From positions 36,990,739-37,054,738 of the forward strand of contig CM043966.1 of NCBI GenBank assembly GCA_014529385.2: a DNA stretch of 64,000 nt, in the 5' to 3' direction. This document shows, piece after piece, positions 1 through 10,334 of this stretch. Each line of letters begins with the position of its first letter. Within the stretch, counting starts at the first letter, position 1. The position numbers were made by a program, and so were the translations under genes. The DNA is from Adiantum capillus-veneris (taxonomy: Eukaryota > Streptophyta > Polypodiopsida > Polypodiales > Pteridaceae). The notes under the pieces are model-generated. The model saw nothing but the letters and a program-made list of their open reading frames with translations. It did not search any database and was not told the origin of the DNA.

Positions 1-52
1 TCTTTCAAAAAAAAAAAGATTTCTAAGTCGAGTTAATTTTCTCACTCTTACG

Positions 53-1176
53 ATGGCAAGTGTAGCATTTCCAACCTTTATTGGTAACGTGGGTGAGGAT
101 GCTACAGAATTTCTAGAACACTTGGGAATAGTCTGTGTCATCTCTGGGAGAGATGATGATGCTTCGCGCTTGCACATCTTCCCACTTCTAATGAAGGAGG
201 AGGCAAGGTCATGGTAGAATGCCTTGGCACAAGCAACCAAGAAACGATGGACTTATTAAGAGCAACCTTTTTCAAGCGTTTTGGAGACGACACAACATCA
301 AAGAAGCTATAGAAATTGTTGACGGAGTTGAAGCAAGGTAGCATGCTAGAGTACATATCATACGAGTCAAAGTTTGTAGATCTATGGGGGCGATGTGTTG
401 CATCGCTAAGAGAGGATGAGGGGGCATCTGATTTCCTAAAGAAGGATCAATGTGTGGCTGGGTTATGGCCAACTCCTAAAGAGAAGTTGAAGGGAAGGTT
501 TTCTGCTATATATGAGCTAGCAGTTGAAGTGGTCCTTCTTAAAGACATAAAGTTGCACCTACTAGCTAGGAATACCAATGAAGAGGAAGTGGTTAGGACC
601 CAACCATCTCTAGCACCACCTACAATAGCCACCGAGAGGAGTCAACCACAAGAACCAATTGAAGATCAACAAGACTTGCTCAACCGAATCACCAACCGAC
701 TTGAGAATCTCTCAATCCATTTGGTGCAACAAGGGAATGCACAGAATTGTAACCAAGATCAAGGGAGAGGACAACAAAGATAGAACCAAGAATACCACTG
801 CTACAATTGTGGAGAAGACGGCCATGGTATGTATTATTGCCCACTCCCAAGGAGACAAAATTTCAATAGAGGAGCAAGACAAAACCAAGTTTCACCACCA
901 AGAGCAAGACCACCACCACCCAAAGCACCACAACAAGCACAACCAATACAAATTCTACAACCACCGGTTCAACCACACCCATCACCACAACAACCTCTCA
1001 TTCCACCCTTACCTCCACAACCAACCAAAAACCTGGCGGTGAGTGTTATTAGCCTTGAAGGTAAAAGAAAGGTGGAAGTGGAGGAACACATCAAAGGAGT
1101 GGCAAAAGGTAAGACCAAGGTAGAAGGGGTAGATGCCATGGGGGTAAAGCGTGCTAGGGATGGTGAATCTTCTTAA
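53..1176 (+). pseudogene. Ty3/gypsy element A, gag (broken)
   Basis: Gag would form the particle that packages the element's RNA. The first ATG (53) opens a frame with the typical plant gag start F-x-G-x-x-GEDATEFLEHL and a following KEEARSW. That frame ends at a TAG just after the Trp (about 216), and the homologous reading continues in another frame from about 255 through 1176. A TAG at 781-783 then interrupts it, immediately before the zinc knuckle CYNCGEDGHGMYYC (799-840, CX2CX4HX4C). The tail after the knuckle is rich in Pro and Gln and ends in a basic stretch. One frame change and several stops make it non-functional. It belongs with the pol pieces at 4710-7209; the copia element between them came later. 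The family assignment is firm, the exact exon limits are not. Confidence 0.8.
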
Positions 1177-1188
1177 AAGGAATAAAAG

Positions 1189-1560
1189 ATGAAAGTCAAG
1201 GGGGAATCTAGCAAAAAACCTTCCAAGTCACGATGTAACATTGACATTGTAAATTTCTCTTTGGGTGAATGTTCTAAACCGTATATTTTGGCTCAAGTTG
1301 TCTCTATGATGCACCGTTTAGGCTTACAAGTGAGAAGGCCGGCATCATGCCAGCCAAAATGGAAAATACTGTAAAAGTTTAATGTGTTGGCATTGTGAAT
1401 GCAGTTAGGGTAAAGGCGTTCAACACCAAGGTGGATGTGGACATCTTTGTCATGCCACATAAAGGGAAGGGCTATCCTATCATTCTAGGGAGGCCTTGGC
1501 TTATAGCTGTAACTCTAAACATGAATGGGACACCGACATAATCAAGATGAAGGATGTAAA
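1189..1560 (+). pseudogene. Ty3/gypsy element A, aspartic protease remnant
   Basis: Downstream of gag, in shifting frames, the reading resembles a plant retropepsin region: an HRLGL stretch, then MPAKMENTVKV, and finally the C-terminal signature GYPIILGRPWL near 1470-1503. The N-terminal catalytic D-(S/T)-G cannot be recognised, and at least one stop (about 1380) and a frame change intervene, so this protease is dead. Sequence continues in a weak acidic/Ser-rich reading to about 1790, where the copia LTR candidate begins. The ILGRPWL motif makes the identity likely; the limits are approximate. Confidence 0.65.
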
Positions 1561-1824
1561 AGGGAAACCAATACTTTACAACATGAAGACAAGTCAACAA
1601 CGTGACATGGATTTAGAAACCTCCGAGGATGAGTTTTCTAATGAATCTTCAACCACTTCAAAGGAGGAGTCAACAATGAGGTGATGGGCATCATTCTCGA
1701 GGACTCTAAGACAATGAAGCAACTTGATGCATCGTCATCAAACCAAGGGGAGCCACCAGGTATACAACCTCTGGTAGAAGCAAGTAAGCTACATCAAATG
1801 CTCTCTAGTGAGTTGTGTGGGAAG

Positions 1825-2016
1825 TGTTGGGGTATAAAGCCCAATGTGGTCGCCCAGGTAAGTGGGCGGGCCGCCAGGTATGTACACATATTCTTTTGTT
1901 AAAACCTAATAAGAACTCACTATGCTCTACACATTACAGTAGAGCGAGTTCACCATATCGTCGTGCTCTTCTTCTCGCACTCTCTCTCGCGTCGCACTTT
2001 CGCTCGTACTCCTTCA
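1825..2016 (+). repeat. candidate 5' LTR of truncated Ty1/copia element
   Basis: This stretch begins TGTTGG and ends in TCA two bases before a primer-binding site. It separates gypsy A protease from a copia leader. No second copy is present because the element's 3' half is missing, so the left limit is inferred only from the TG start and the change of context. The inferred length of about 190 bp is short but within the copia range. Confidence 0.4.
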
Positions 2017-2018
2017 AA

Positions 2019-2030
2019 TGGTATCAGAGC
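2019..2030 (+). other. primer-binding site, initiator tRNA-Met type
   Basis: TGGTATCAGAGC is the standard plant Ty1/copia PBS, complementary to the 3' end of initiator tRNA-Met. It fixes the orientation of the element and the end of its 5' LTR. The same word occurs in the complete copia element at 50199-50210. Confidence 0.9.
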
Positions 2031-3099
2031 TCAGATCGAGGCTCGGGGCAACATTGCAGGAAGCTAGAGTCACCTGCTAAGATTGGAGTGAGATTCGACA
2101 GGTGAAGACACGGCCCCAAATCCTGTGGGAGGGCCCTAAGGGCTTGGTGTTCTCAGAATTTCATTCTGAGGTCATCTCGGCCACCATTCGGCTTTGACAA
2201 AGTTCTGCGCAGGCCATTTTCGACTACGTGGTCTCGGCAGGTGCAGATCCGACTCTGCAAATTTGGGGTTTCGGCCTACGACTGCAAGTGCTGAGGATAT
2301 TTGCACTTCTAGAGTGCTGATTTGTGGCTGTCTACACAACGAAGGACGGCTCACAGTTCTTGGAGGCGTGTCACATACGACACATGCGCACCTACACACA
2401 GACTGTAGGCGACATCCACTAGTTTATCAGGTAGCTTGTGTTTGCTGCTTGATATTCCAGATTTCATCCTGACGTTGCAAATACTTCCACATGGGATGTA
2501 TTGTCAGAGATGATGTATGTCTGTTGAGGGTTTGCTGGTTGTGAGTCACGCAGCAAACAACTGCTGCAGCGGTTACAGCATACAATGGGAAATTTGTGGA
2601 TGTATGACTTTGTGGGAAGTCTATGTACTGTTAGATTTACTGCAGCCTTTGTTAAGGGTCGAGTGAGGTTTTATGACGGGGGATTCTCGAATGTTGAGAT
2701 TCTTTCGGTGATACAGGTCTTGGAGCGATCCCTCTAGCACCCTTAGATAGGCAGTTAGGATGTATTGACTGTGAGTTAGACAGTTGGGATTGCTTCTTTG
2801 CTTTACTGCCATTGAGGCATTGTCACAGTCTATGCTTATAGGACAGTGAGAGACAGTACAGGTGCAGGACAGGTTTACCCACAACTTACAGTGTTAGAGA
2901 GACAGTGGTTTTTTGAGCTGTTTTTGGTCTGTTTTTGAGTACACCATAGCCATTTTACAAAGGAGACTCTGCCGAAATTTCTGCAGAATCTGAAGCTTTC
3001 TTGGTTCATTTGACAGGTTGATATTGGTTCAGAGGTCAGTTTACAGGGGAAACTCTGCCGAATGTTTCCCAGGAAAGTAAGCTACTGTGAAGCGTAGTT
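2031..3099 (+). other. long untranslated leader of the truncated copia element
   Basis: About 1.07 kb separates the PBS from the first gag codon, which is long for copia. I see no convincing protein in it. Two related segments near 2963 and 3045 share the core ACTCTGCCGAA, suggesting a small internal duplication just upstream of gag. Confidence 0.6.
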
Positions 3100-3960
3100 A
3101 TGGCTGGATCACAGGACACTGCTCTTTACAATATCAAGAAGCTGGATGGAACCAATTTCCCATTGTGGAGAAGCAAATTTGGCACGTGTTGGTACAAAAG
3201 AAGCAGATAAAACCTATAAAGCTCAAGGGGATAAAACCAGAAGATATGGACGAAGATGAATGGAGCGAAATGGATGAATTGGCACTTTCTACCATTATGC
3301 TAACTTGGCAGAAAGCGTTTACTTCAATGTAGCAGACGAGATGTCGGCTTATCAAGCATGGACAAAGCTGAGTGATCTTTATGAGAAGCAGAGTGCAGCT
3401 TCACATGTATACTGGCTTAAGAAGCTTGTTGACTTGAAGATGAAAGAAGGGACACCTATGTCCAATCATCTGAATGAATTCAACACCATCTACAGTCAAT
3501 TGTCAGCTCAAGGTGTCAAGTTTGATGAACCTGTTAGAGCTATGTTCCTGTTGATCACATTGCCGGAAAGTTGGGACACTTTTCGCACAGCTTTGAGTAA
3601 TTCTGCACCTCTAGATGGTTTGACCATAACAGGTGTAGAAGGCAGTCTGCTTACTGAAGAAACCAACAGAAAGACAATGGACAAAGGCAAAGGAATAGCC
3701 TTAGTTGTCAGGGGAAGGACCAAAGAAAAGTACACAGGTGGAAAGAGGAATTAGCCTCGTAGCAAGTCTCGCAGTGCTAAAGGCAAGAGTGACATAGAAT
3801 GCTACCATTGTGGCAAGAAGGGTCACATGAAAAGAGACTGCAGAGAATGGAAAGCAAAAAAAGGCAAAGAGAGAACTGAAGACCATGGTGAGAAGAACAA
3901 GTCCTCAGTGAAGATTCAAGAAATAAATGTGACAAACACTGTTGCAGAGGATGACAGTCT
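3100..3960 (+). pseudogene. Ty1/copia gag (broken)
   Basis: ATG at 3100 opens a typical copia gag start (short leader, then LDGTNFPLWRSKF). The frame is lost near 3195, passes through a second frame (to about 3300), and settles in the frame of 3305-3754. That segment holds the conserved core AYQAWTKLSDLYEKQ, a leucine-rich helix region and LPESWDTFRTAL. A TAG at 3752-3754 interrupts the same frame, after which the single zinc knuckle CYHCGKKGHMKRDC (3800-3841) is intact. Gag is followed without a break by the protease. At least two frame changes and one stop mean it cannot be expressed as one protein. Confidence 0.85.
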
Positions 3961-4710
3961 AGTGTCAGGAGACATCTACTTCTTGAAGAATACAATGGAC
4001 TCAGCTCTTCTTACAGCATCTGATGGAAATGCACTGAGTGACTGGATTATAGACTCAGGGGCATCACTTCATGTGTCTCCAAACAAGGAGTGGTTTACCT
4101 CTTATGTGACCACTAAAGATCATGTTCGGCTAGGCAATGGGCAGAAATGTGAGATCTTAGGTGTTGGAGATGTTCAGTTGAAGTTTCAGAATGGCTCTTC
4201 TTTCACGCTGAAAAATGTGAGACATGTTCTTGCAATTACAAAGAGCTTGATCAGCACAGGTTTACTTGATGATGCTGGCTACGTCACCGCTTTTGGACAG
4301 AACATGTGGAAGATATCCAAGGGTTCTATGACAGTAGCACATGGAGTAAAGTCTGGAGGACTTTACATGATTTATGTATCAAATGTCTCTAAAAATGTAA
4401 TCAATGTAACCGAGCAGCCGAACGTTTCTATGTGGCATAGCCGGTTAGGACATATGTCCAAGAAGGGAATGGAAATCTTGTCTCGTTCTGGTTATTTTCC
4501 TGGCTTGTCATTTAATGATTTTGAATTCTGTGAACATTGTCTGTATGGTAAGCAAACACAGCAGCCACATAAGCATAGAAGCAGTAGAAGAGATACACAG
4601 TTGGCACTTGTTCATAGTGATTTGTTTTTTAGCCATTCTTTAGCAAATCAATTTGTGTTTGTATTGATGAATTTTGTATCTATAGCTCTTGCTCTCTTCA
4701 TTTGGAGGGA
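3961..4710 (+). pseudogene. Ty1/copia protease and start of integrase (truncated)
   Basis: In the same frame as the zinc knuckle comes a copia protease with active site DSGA (Asp at 4052-4054), followed by the flap region VRLGNGQKCEILGVG and LKNVRHVL. The GAG-pre-integrase domain follows (MWHSRLGHMSKKGMEILSRSG, then CEHCLYGKQ, about 4430-4560) and the first residues of the integrase core (LALVHSDLF). Homology stops around 4640-4710, where the sequence changes to gypsy RT. The integrase core, RT, RNase H and 3' LTR of this copia element are absent, so it is the 5' part of a deleted element. Protein features are clear; the exact junction is uncertain by some tens of bases. Confidence 0.85.
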
Positions 4711-5100
4711 GCCTATGAAGGTCTAGCTAGGTTACAGACTTTGGGTGGCCAACTCAATGTAGAAAAGTGCCACATTGGTGAAAGCAAGGTTACTCTTCTT
4801 GGCCATGTAATCTCGGCCAAAGGTATTTAAGATGACCTAGGCCAAGTTCAAGCTTTGTTGTCTTTACCATCACCCACTACGACCAAACAGTTGGTCTCAT
4901 TCCTTCAAAAGGTAAGGTATTTGAGCAGGTTCATTCACTTGCTCTCCAAGCGGTCCTCCCTTTGCAGCAAGTTGTCCATCAAGAGATTTTCACTTGGAGT
5001 GACGAGAATGAATAGCAATTCATTGAGGTAAAACAAATTTTAGCCTCACTACCCACCATTGCTCCTCCAAAGTGGGATGAGCCATATTATGTTAATCCTA
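4710..5100 (+). pseudogene. Ty3/gypsy element A, C-terminal reverse transcriptase
   Basis: Immediately after the copia fragment the reading becomes the thumb end of a Ty3 RT: GLARLQTLGGQLNVEKCHIG, then LLGHVISAKGI, with a stop near 4828, and the connection region LPSPTTTKQLVSFL. The catalytic YxDD half is missing. This fits a nested insertion followed by a deletion that removed the copia 3' half together with the gypsy RT N-terminal half. Confidence 0.8.
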
Positions 5101-5102
5101 GT

Positions 5103-5525
5103 GTGGGAAATGACACACTCAATGGGGCGGTATTGATGCAAAAGGATCCTCAAATTTCCTTCATACATCCTATCTACTTCTCTAGTTGCATGATGACTCC
5201 ATCAGAGAAGGGATACATAGTAGTGGAGCACATGGTGCTTGCATTAATGTTTTCTACCGCCAAGTTTTGCTCTTACTTATTGTCTAGACCATTCATAATC
5301 TTAACAATGGAAGAAGTGTTTCCTTATGTGATGCAGCACAAGGATGTTTCTCCTAGGATTTCCAAGTGGCTCACAAGGTTGCAAGAGTTTGATTACACAA
5401 TGAAAGTGGAGAACTCCACAAGGGCCACTCTAGGAGGCATTCTCACTCATTTCCACTGTGAAAAGAAGCTAAAGATAAAGCAAATGATCAAGATATTACA
5501 CCTGTGTTGGAGGTCCCTAAGGTAG
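5103..5525 (+). pseudogene. Ty3/gypsy element A, RNase H-like domain next to RT
   Basis: An open stretch of 140 codons matches the RNase H-like domain that follows Ty3 RT: G.. GAVLMQ.., HPIYFSS.. MTPSEKGY, a long helix with LALMFSTAKF, then SRPFIILT and RISKWLTRLQEFDY. In the family this domain removes RNA from RNA/DNA hybrids. The usual acidic residues are only partly recognisable, so it is probably inactive. It lies between the RT piece and a second, archaeal-type RNase H. Confidence 0.8.
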
Positions 5526-5534
5526 AGGGGGCTC

Positions 5535-5920
5535 ACTCTCTTTAGTTTGATGGAGCCTACAAGAGGAGAGTGGATAAAGCTACTATTGGTATTGCCATCT
5601 TCAACAAGCAAGGGGATAAGGTGGTCTTCATTGGGTATCTCTTGGATTCTCACTCCAACAATGAGGCAAAATATGCAGCCTTAACTCTTGGGTTAGAGTG
5701 GTGTGTGACACGAGGTATTCAACAATTAAATGTTTTTGGTGATGCCATGCTTTTAATAAAACAAATACAAGGAACTTGGGCTTGTAAAAGTCATAGCTTG
5801 CTAGGCCATTTGCACAAAGTTAAGGAACTTTTAGGGAAGTTTTAAGTTGTACAATTACATCATGTGCCTCGAGAAAAAAAAATCAAGAAGCAGATGCTCT
5901 AGCTAGATAGAAACTACAAG
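5535..5920 (+). pseudogene. Ty3/gypsy element A, second (archaeal-type) RNase H domain
   Basis: FDGAY.., then GIAIFNKQGDKVVF, the hallmark NNEAKYAALTLGLEW, and FGDAMLLIKQIQG form the beta-strand and acidic pattern of the RVT_3/archaeal-like RNase H. It is separated by one frame change from the first RNase H domain. Plant Ty3 elements of the Tat group carry such a second RNase H, so this places element A in or near that group. The end (HHVPRE.. EADALA) is present around 5855-5905 with a TAG close by. The frame is open from 5570 to 5845 but the whole pol is broken. Confidence 0.75.
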
Positions 5921-6129
5921 ATGTTCCAGCGGGTGCGATCAAGTTGAAGCTGCCTCTCTTCCAAGGTGAGTCCAAGGTAGCGACACTATGCCTGACATCA
6001 TGAGTTTCCTAGACATAGTGGAGAGTGTCCTAGAGATCTTACCAAGGGCCAAGAGTAGTGGATTCTGTGCAAGGCAAAAAAATACCTGCTTATCAATGAT
6101 AACCTCTACTACAAGGGTAAGGATCAAAT

Positions 6130-7209
6130 TCTTAGGAGTGTACCTCTCTCTAGAGAGATCACTGAAATCATCTCAAGTTTCCATGAGGGTGTTTGGGAGG
6201 ACACTTTGCACTTGATATCACTAATAAAAAGATTCTACAAGCCGGGTTTGTATGGATTAGTCTACAGAGGGATGTGCACCATTGGTGTAAAACATGCAAG
6301 GAATGTCAGAAAGCAGGGGATAGGAGGTTCACCTATGAGCCAAAGACTCCTATAATCTCTTATGGATCATTCAAGAAATGGTAAATTGATGCTATTGGGC
6401 CTTTGCCAAGGTCATAATTAGGTAGATTCTATATCATAATGGGTGTAAACTACATGACCATGTGGTTGAAGCAGTAGCTACCACCCATATTATAGCTAAG
6501 GAAGTAGCAAAGTTTGTATTTGAAAATATTTGTTGCCGTTTTGGAACTCCTCTTGAGATAATTTTTGATAGGGGACCAGGTTTTAGAGGAGACCTAGTAG
6601 GAGAGCTGATGTAAAAGCTGGGCATTCACGGTGCCACTCAACTCCCTTCTACCCACAATGCAATGGTTTGGTGGAAAAGGTAAATGGTATGATCTGCAAG
6701 ATCATCACTAAACAGGTAAATAATCACAAAAGTGATTGGGATAAGCACCTTATGGCTGCACTTTGGGCTTATCGCACTTCATTTCACACATCCCTTGGAT
6801 TCACACATATCACTCGGTGTATGGTAAGGAGGCCATTTTACCCATCGAAGTTCAATTGGCTAGCCTCAGAGTGTTAACTAGGCAGATGGAAGGCCCTAAT
6901 ACTCATCTCCACAACCACATTCTAGATCTAGAGAGGCTCCAACTAGATAGAGAAGAGGCTATCAACTACTACGCAACTTAGGCAGAGCAACGATGTCTCA
7001 CCTTCAACAAACGGCTCAAGGAGAAAGGTCTCAAGAAAGGTATGTTGGTTTTAAGATATGATAACAAATTTGACACTAGGAAGGATAAGAAGTTTTCACC
7101 CAAATGGGAGAAGCCATTTGTAATAAGAAAGTGTTATAACAATGGCAGTTATCGAATGATGGATGCAGATGGTAGACTTCACAAAACACGCTCTCACCAT
7201 GCCTTTTGA
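6130..7209 (+). pseudogene. Ty3/gypsy element A, integrase (broken)
   Basis: The integrase zinc-binding module is split over two frames: the His part (HEGVWEDTLH) near 6180 and the Cys part CKTCKECQKAG at 6289-6320. The rve core follows with several stops (IDAIGPLP, YIIMGVNYMTMW, then GTPLEIIFDRGPGF near 6550), continuing to MVEKVNGMICKII and ALWAYRTSFHTS. The C-terminal part (NKRLKEKGLKKGMLVL, KWEKPFVI.. NGSYRMMDADGR) ends at a TGA at 7207-7209. The domain order RT-RH-aRH-INT fits plant Tat-type Ty3 elements. The protein is non-functional because of many stops and frame changes. Confidence 0.8.
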
Positions 7210-7645
7210 ACTCAACCCATCTCTCTCCATGGAAAACCCATCTTCTCCAAAATTCTCAAGTGCAGGGCGTGTGAACGACCACTTAATGATCAAGATAAAC
7301 AAAATCTTTAGTAAAAGCTTTCACCAAAGCAAAAATCTTGCATGGTAAGGAGCCTTTGTCCCCAAGTACCGGTGGAGCCACTGGTAATCATTTTTCTCCC
7401 TCCTTCATTTTGTCCTCAAAGGGCTCCACTTTTAAAATAATTGATAACTGTATTAACAAAATAAAAGGGCACTCAATGGTTTGTACAACCATGGCCACCA
7501 CCTTCTTACAAAAGCAAATAAAGGGGGGCCTCCTTCTCATTATCACCTCTCTCCACCTTGTCCTCTTCTACCCATGGAGTCCTCCCTCTCCTTGTCTTCT
7601 CTCTCCCTCTCACTCTCTCTCTTGGTTAAATTTTCACTTTTTGTC

Positions 7646-7648
<3 letters not shown>
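7210..7648 (+). other. no gene recognised; 3' flank of gypsy A
   Basis: Between the integrase stop and the CT tract I find no convincing protein, polypurine tract or LTR end. The stretch becomes pyrimidine-rich towards its right side. Confidence 0.5.

Positions 7649-7706
<58 letters not shown>
7649..7706 (+). repeat. (CT)n microsatellite
   Basis: An uninterrupted run of about 29 CT units. Reading frames through it give only Ser/Leu or Glu/Arg repeats and are not genes. Confidence 0.95.
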
Positions 7707-7710
<4 letters not shown>

Positions 7711-7762
7711 CGAAGCACGTCTCACAAACCTCAAGCAGAAGCACTACACCAACAAAGGAGAG

Positions 7763-8338
7763 ATGGAGGCAAAGACCTTAAACACCGTCCAAGTAGAGGT
7801 TCAAGAGATCACCGCAAGTCTTCCATCCCAAATCAAAACTCATGTTAACAAGGAGATTCGCGAGTTCAAACACCGAGATGTTGCATCCCTCAACCTGCAG
7901 ATTGGAGGACTGCCTTAAGAGTGGTACACAAAAGGTAATTTCATGCTTCAGTACATCAACTTGCAAGTTTAATGCCAACAGTCAAGTGGGATATAGTGCC
8001 CGACACATCACAGGTTCAATCCATAGCCTCACATGTCACCAAAAATGGTGGCTCTCATGGAATCATAACATTCAAGTCCAAAGTAGCCCGTGATAGTATG
8101 TTGTACCAATCAAAGAATCTCAAGGACACCGAGTTTTGGTTTGCAAAGGACTTGAATCCTTCACAACTTCAATGTAAGAGAGAAGAGCTTACCAAGGTCC
8201 GTGAAGCCAGAGTAGATGGAAAATGGGCAGTCTACCGTGGAGGACGTGCAATCATTGAGGGCTTTCGATCTACCAAGACAATCCCTAATGATAGCACACA
8301 GTTAGTAGTTTCTATTTTGTTTGTAAAATGGAGTTAGA
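7763..8338 (+). pseudogene. LINE-1 ORF1-like remnant
   Basis: A 5' segment from the ATG at 7763 reads as a coiled-coil-like helix (VQEITASLPSQIKTHVNKEI). After a stop and frame change the ORF at 7972-8338 carries HGIITFKSKVARDSMLYQS, then LKDTEFWFAKDLNPSQL, a CKREELTKVREAR segment, and GKWAVYRGGRAII. This order matches the RRM and C-terminal domain of L1 ORF1 proteins, the RNA-binding chaperones of LINE retrotransposons. No endonuclease or reverse transcriptase follows: about 200 bp later there is a short (TCTA)n tract. It may be an ORF1-only, non-autonomous derivative. The assignment comes from the motif pattern alone. Confidence 0.5.
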
Positions 8339-8546
8339 CACTACCACTAAGTCCGTCTAGGAGATGGCTAGTGGTAAGACCTCTCCATCGTAGTTTGTGG
8401 ACACCGCCCTCTCCCACGAGAAGAGGAGGCACTTTCCCCCCTCCTGTTCTAGAGAGGAAAATGATTTTGTATACATCTTCGGTCCCATGGGTCATATGTG
8501 ACCTCAATGGACCATAATGAATCTATCTATCTATCTAATTATCTCA
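8339..8546 (+). other. 3' flank of the L1-like remnant ending in (TCTA)n
   Basis: A noncoding tail of about 200 bp after the ORF1-like stop, ending AATGAATC followed by a TCTA repeat of four to five units (about 8520-8537). A short simple-sequence tail after a noncoding 3' region is what LINE/SINE insertions often leave, so this may be the true 3' end of the insertion. Confidence 0.4.
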
Positions 8547-8574
8547 GTCTCTCTCTCTCTTTCTCTCTCTCTCT
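8547..8574 (+). repeat. (CT)n microsatellite
   Basis: About 14 CT units with one interruption. Confidence 0.9.
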
Positions 8575-8651
8575 GACCGACAAAAAAAAACTTTATCTCC
8601 CTCCACACACACACAAAACTAAAAACAGCCAATTTTCAGCACACATAAAGT

Positions 8652-8676
8652 ACACACACACACACACACACACACA
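8652..8676 (+). repeat. (AC)n microsatellite
   Basis: About 12 AC units. Confidence 0.9.
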
Positions 8677-8755
8677 TACACTCTTCTTCTCATCTCATGT
8701 CTTTTCCAAGCTCTCCATAACTGAAAATTACTGTTTTTCCAGCCATACAAACACA

Positions 8756-8770
8756 CACATACACATGCAC

Positions 8771-8831
<61 letters not shown>

Positions 8832-8832
8832 T
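8756..8832 (+). repeat. (ACATAC)n hexanucleotide array
   Basis: About ten near-perfect copies of ACATAC following a few AC units and one ACATGC variant. The reading frames it creates (His/Ile or Val/Cys repeats) are artefacts. Confidence 0.95.
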
Positions 8833-10334
8833 ATGCACACACAACCTACTCATCAATACGCATTCCACTCTCATAATCACCACCATTCATTCTTCATAAA
8901 TCAGCCATAATCTCAAAATAGTCAAATTACATCCACCATCATTTGCACACATGCACATGCTCTCGTATATACACGCTTCACACAAACGGCTTCAATGAAG
9001 TGACGACCACTGTGACAACTGCAAAGGCACTTGACTACGACCACAAAAAACGACACGGGGCAAGGGAGGCTTGTTCGAACAAAGCATCAAGTTATGGAAG
9101 CGCCAATTAGGTGGTCATGCCTATGTTCATTAGTTTCGAATGGAAACATCAACCTCATAATCATATTTTACTCAACCTACGCCCCTCATAATCTCTCATT
9201 TGCGAGTTAACACAAGATCATTGTATATTTTTTTACTCTAGATTTGAAATCTAGGGCATGAGTGAGAGAAACAAAGCCACATTAAATGAAGTCTTGGCCA
9301 AAGTTAGAGCCACTATCACTATAAGTGGCAGATTTATCTTCTCCAACGACAAACCACCTTTGGCAACCTCTTGTAAAAACCCTCGCTCATCTCTCATATA
9401 AGCTAGCTACGACTAGCATACCTTGTAAAAACCCCATTCCTCTACCCTTCTTTGCCCTCCATCTCTCTCTTCCCCTACTATTTTCTCTATGTGGACCTCT
9501 ATCATTAGCATCATTGCATTAGACATGGCCGACCCATGATCACATGGTGTAGGTCACGTCCAATAAAAATATAGCAAAATTACACCCTCTTTTCCTATAT
9601 AAGGAGAGGTCTCTATCACCAAAAGACACAACGCTCTCACCAAAGCACAAGCTCTAATTTATTAGAGGTTATGAGCATTTTGAGGCGTAGGCACCATGCC
9701 TCCACACTTCTAATATAGCTAGAAGTGTTAGTCCATGTAAAACGGCATTGGGAGACACCATCACACCACAAGGGTGAGGAGGTTATGTACACACACCCTA
9801 CTCATCACAACACATCCCACCTCCATCATCATCAACCACCACGCCTTGGTGCAATCTGAAGTGAAGGATTTGGCATTCAACAAGAGTGAAGGTTACCCTC
9901 ACACTACTCCTTGACATCATCTCGACCCATCAACAAGGCAGCCATGGTCTCCTCCTTCCTCTCTTGCCCCTCTCTATCCATTATATCTCTCCCCCACAAA
10001 TAATCTACTCTTTTCATTATGTCATTCTTTCTACTGTGCTGGATTTGTGAGTATGTCGCATAGTCTTTTTTTTTTTGCTTTGTATGTAGAGGTGTGCAGG
10101 TTCGCCACCTTATTATTTTTTTGTTCTTTTGATTTGCATGTATCAGTGTGTGGGTTCTCCACGTTTTGTGTGAATAGTAGTCCACACACCTACAATCACA
10201 ATTCTCACTATCTATCTCCACTTGTTTCTCTGCCACCTCATTCCATAGTTCATAACATGTTTAGCTGCATGACATGGTGCATGGTGTGGTGTATAATAGT
10301 ATTGTCATTGCATCCTAGCTACGTTCCAAACTAA
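8833..10334 (+). other. no gene recognised; possible flank or LTR region of gypsy B
   Basis: About 1.5 kb with no convincing coding sequence. It holds two similar short words (CTTGTAAAAACCC near 9370 and 9422) and a possible promoter at 9556-9605. The sequence TTGGTGCCCC at 10336-10345, just before the gypsy B reading begins, might be a decayed primer-binding site, but I cannot delimit an LTR. Confidence 0.4.
9556..9605 (+). promoter_or_regulatory. possible plant core promoter
   Basis: A CCAAT word (about 9560) is followed by TATATAA at 9596-9602. Spacing and context would fit a Pol II or LTR promoter driving to the right towards gypsy B. No transcript evidence is available. Confidence 0.3.

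Noticed and set aside
7481-7918. Long frames across the (CT)n tract
   Set aside because: Encoded Ser/Leu or Glu/Arg repeats only; this is a microsatellite artefact. The same holds for frames at 24.0-24.3 kb and 49.3-49.9 kb.
8619-8840. Val/Cys and His/Ile repeat peptides
   Set aside because: They arise from the AC and ACATAC arrays, with no independent coding signal.
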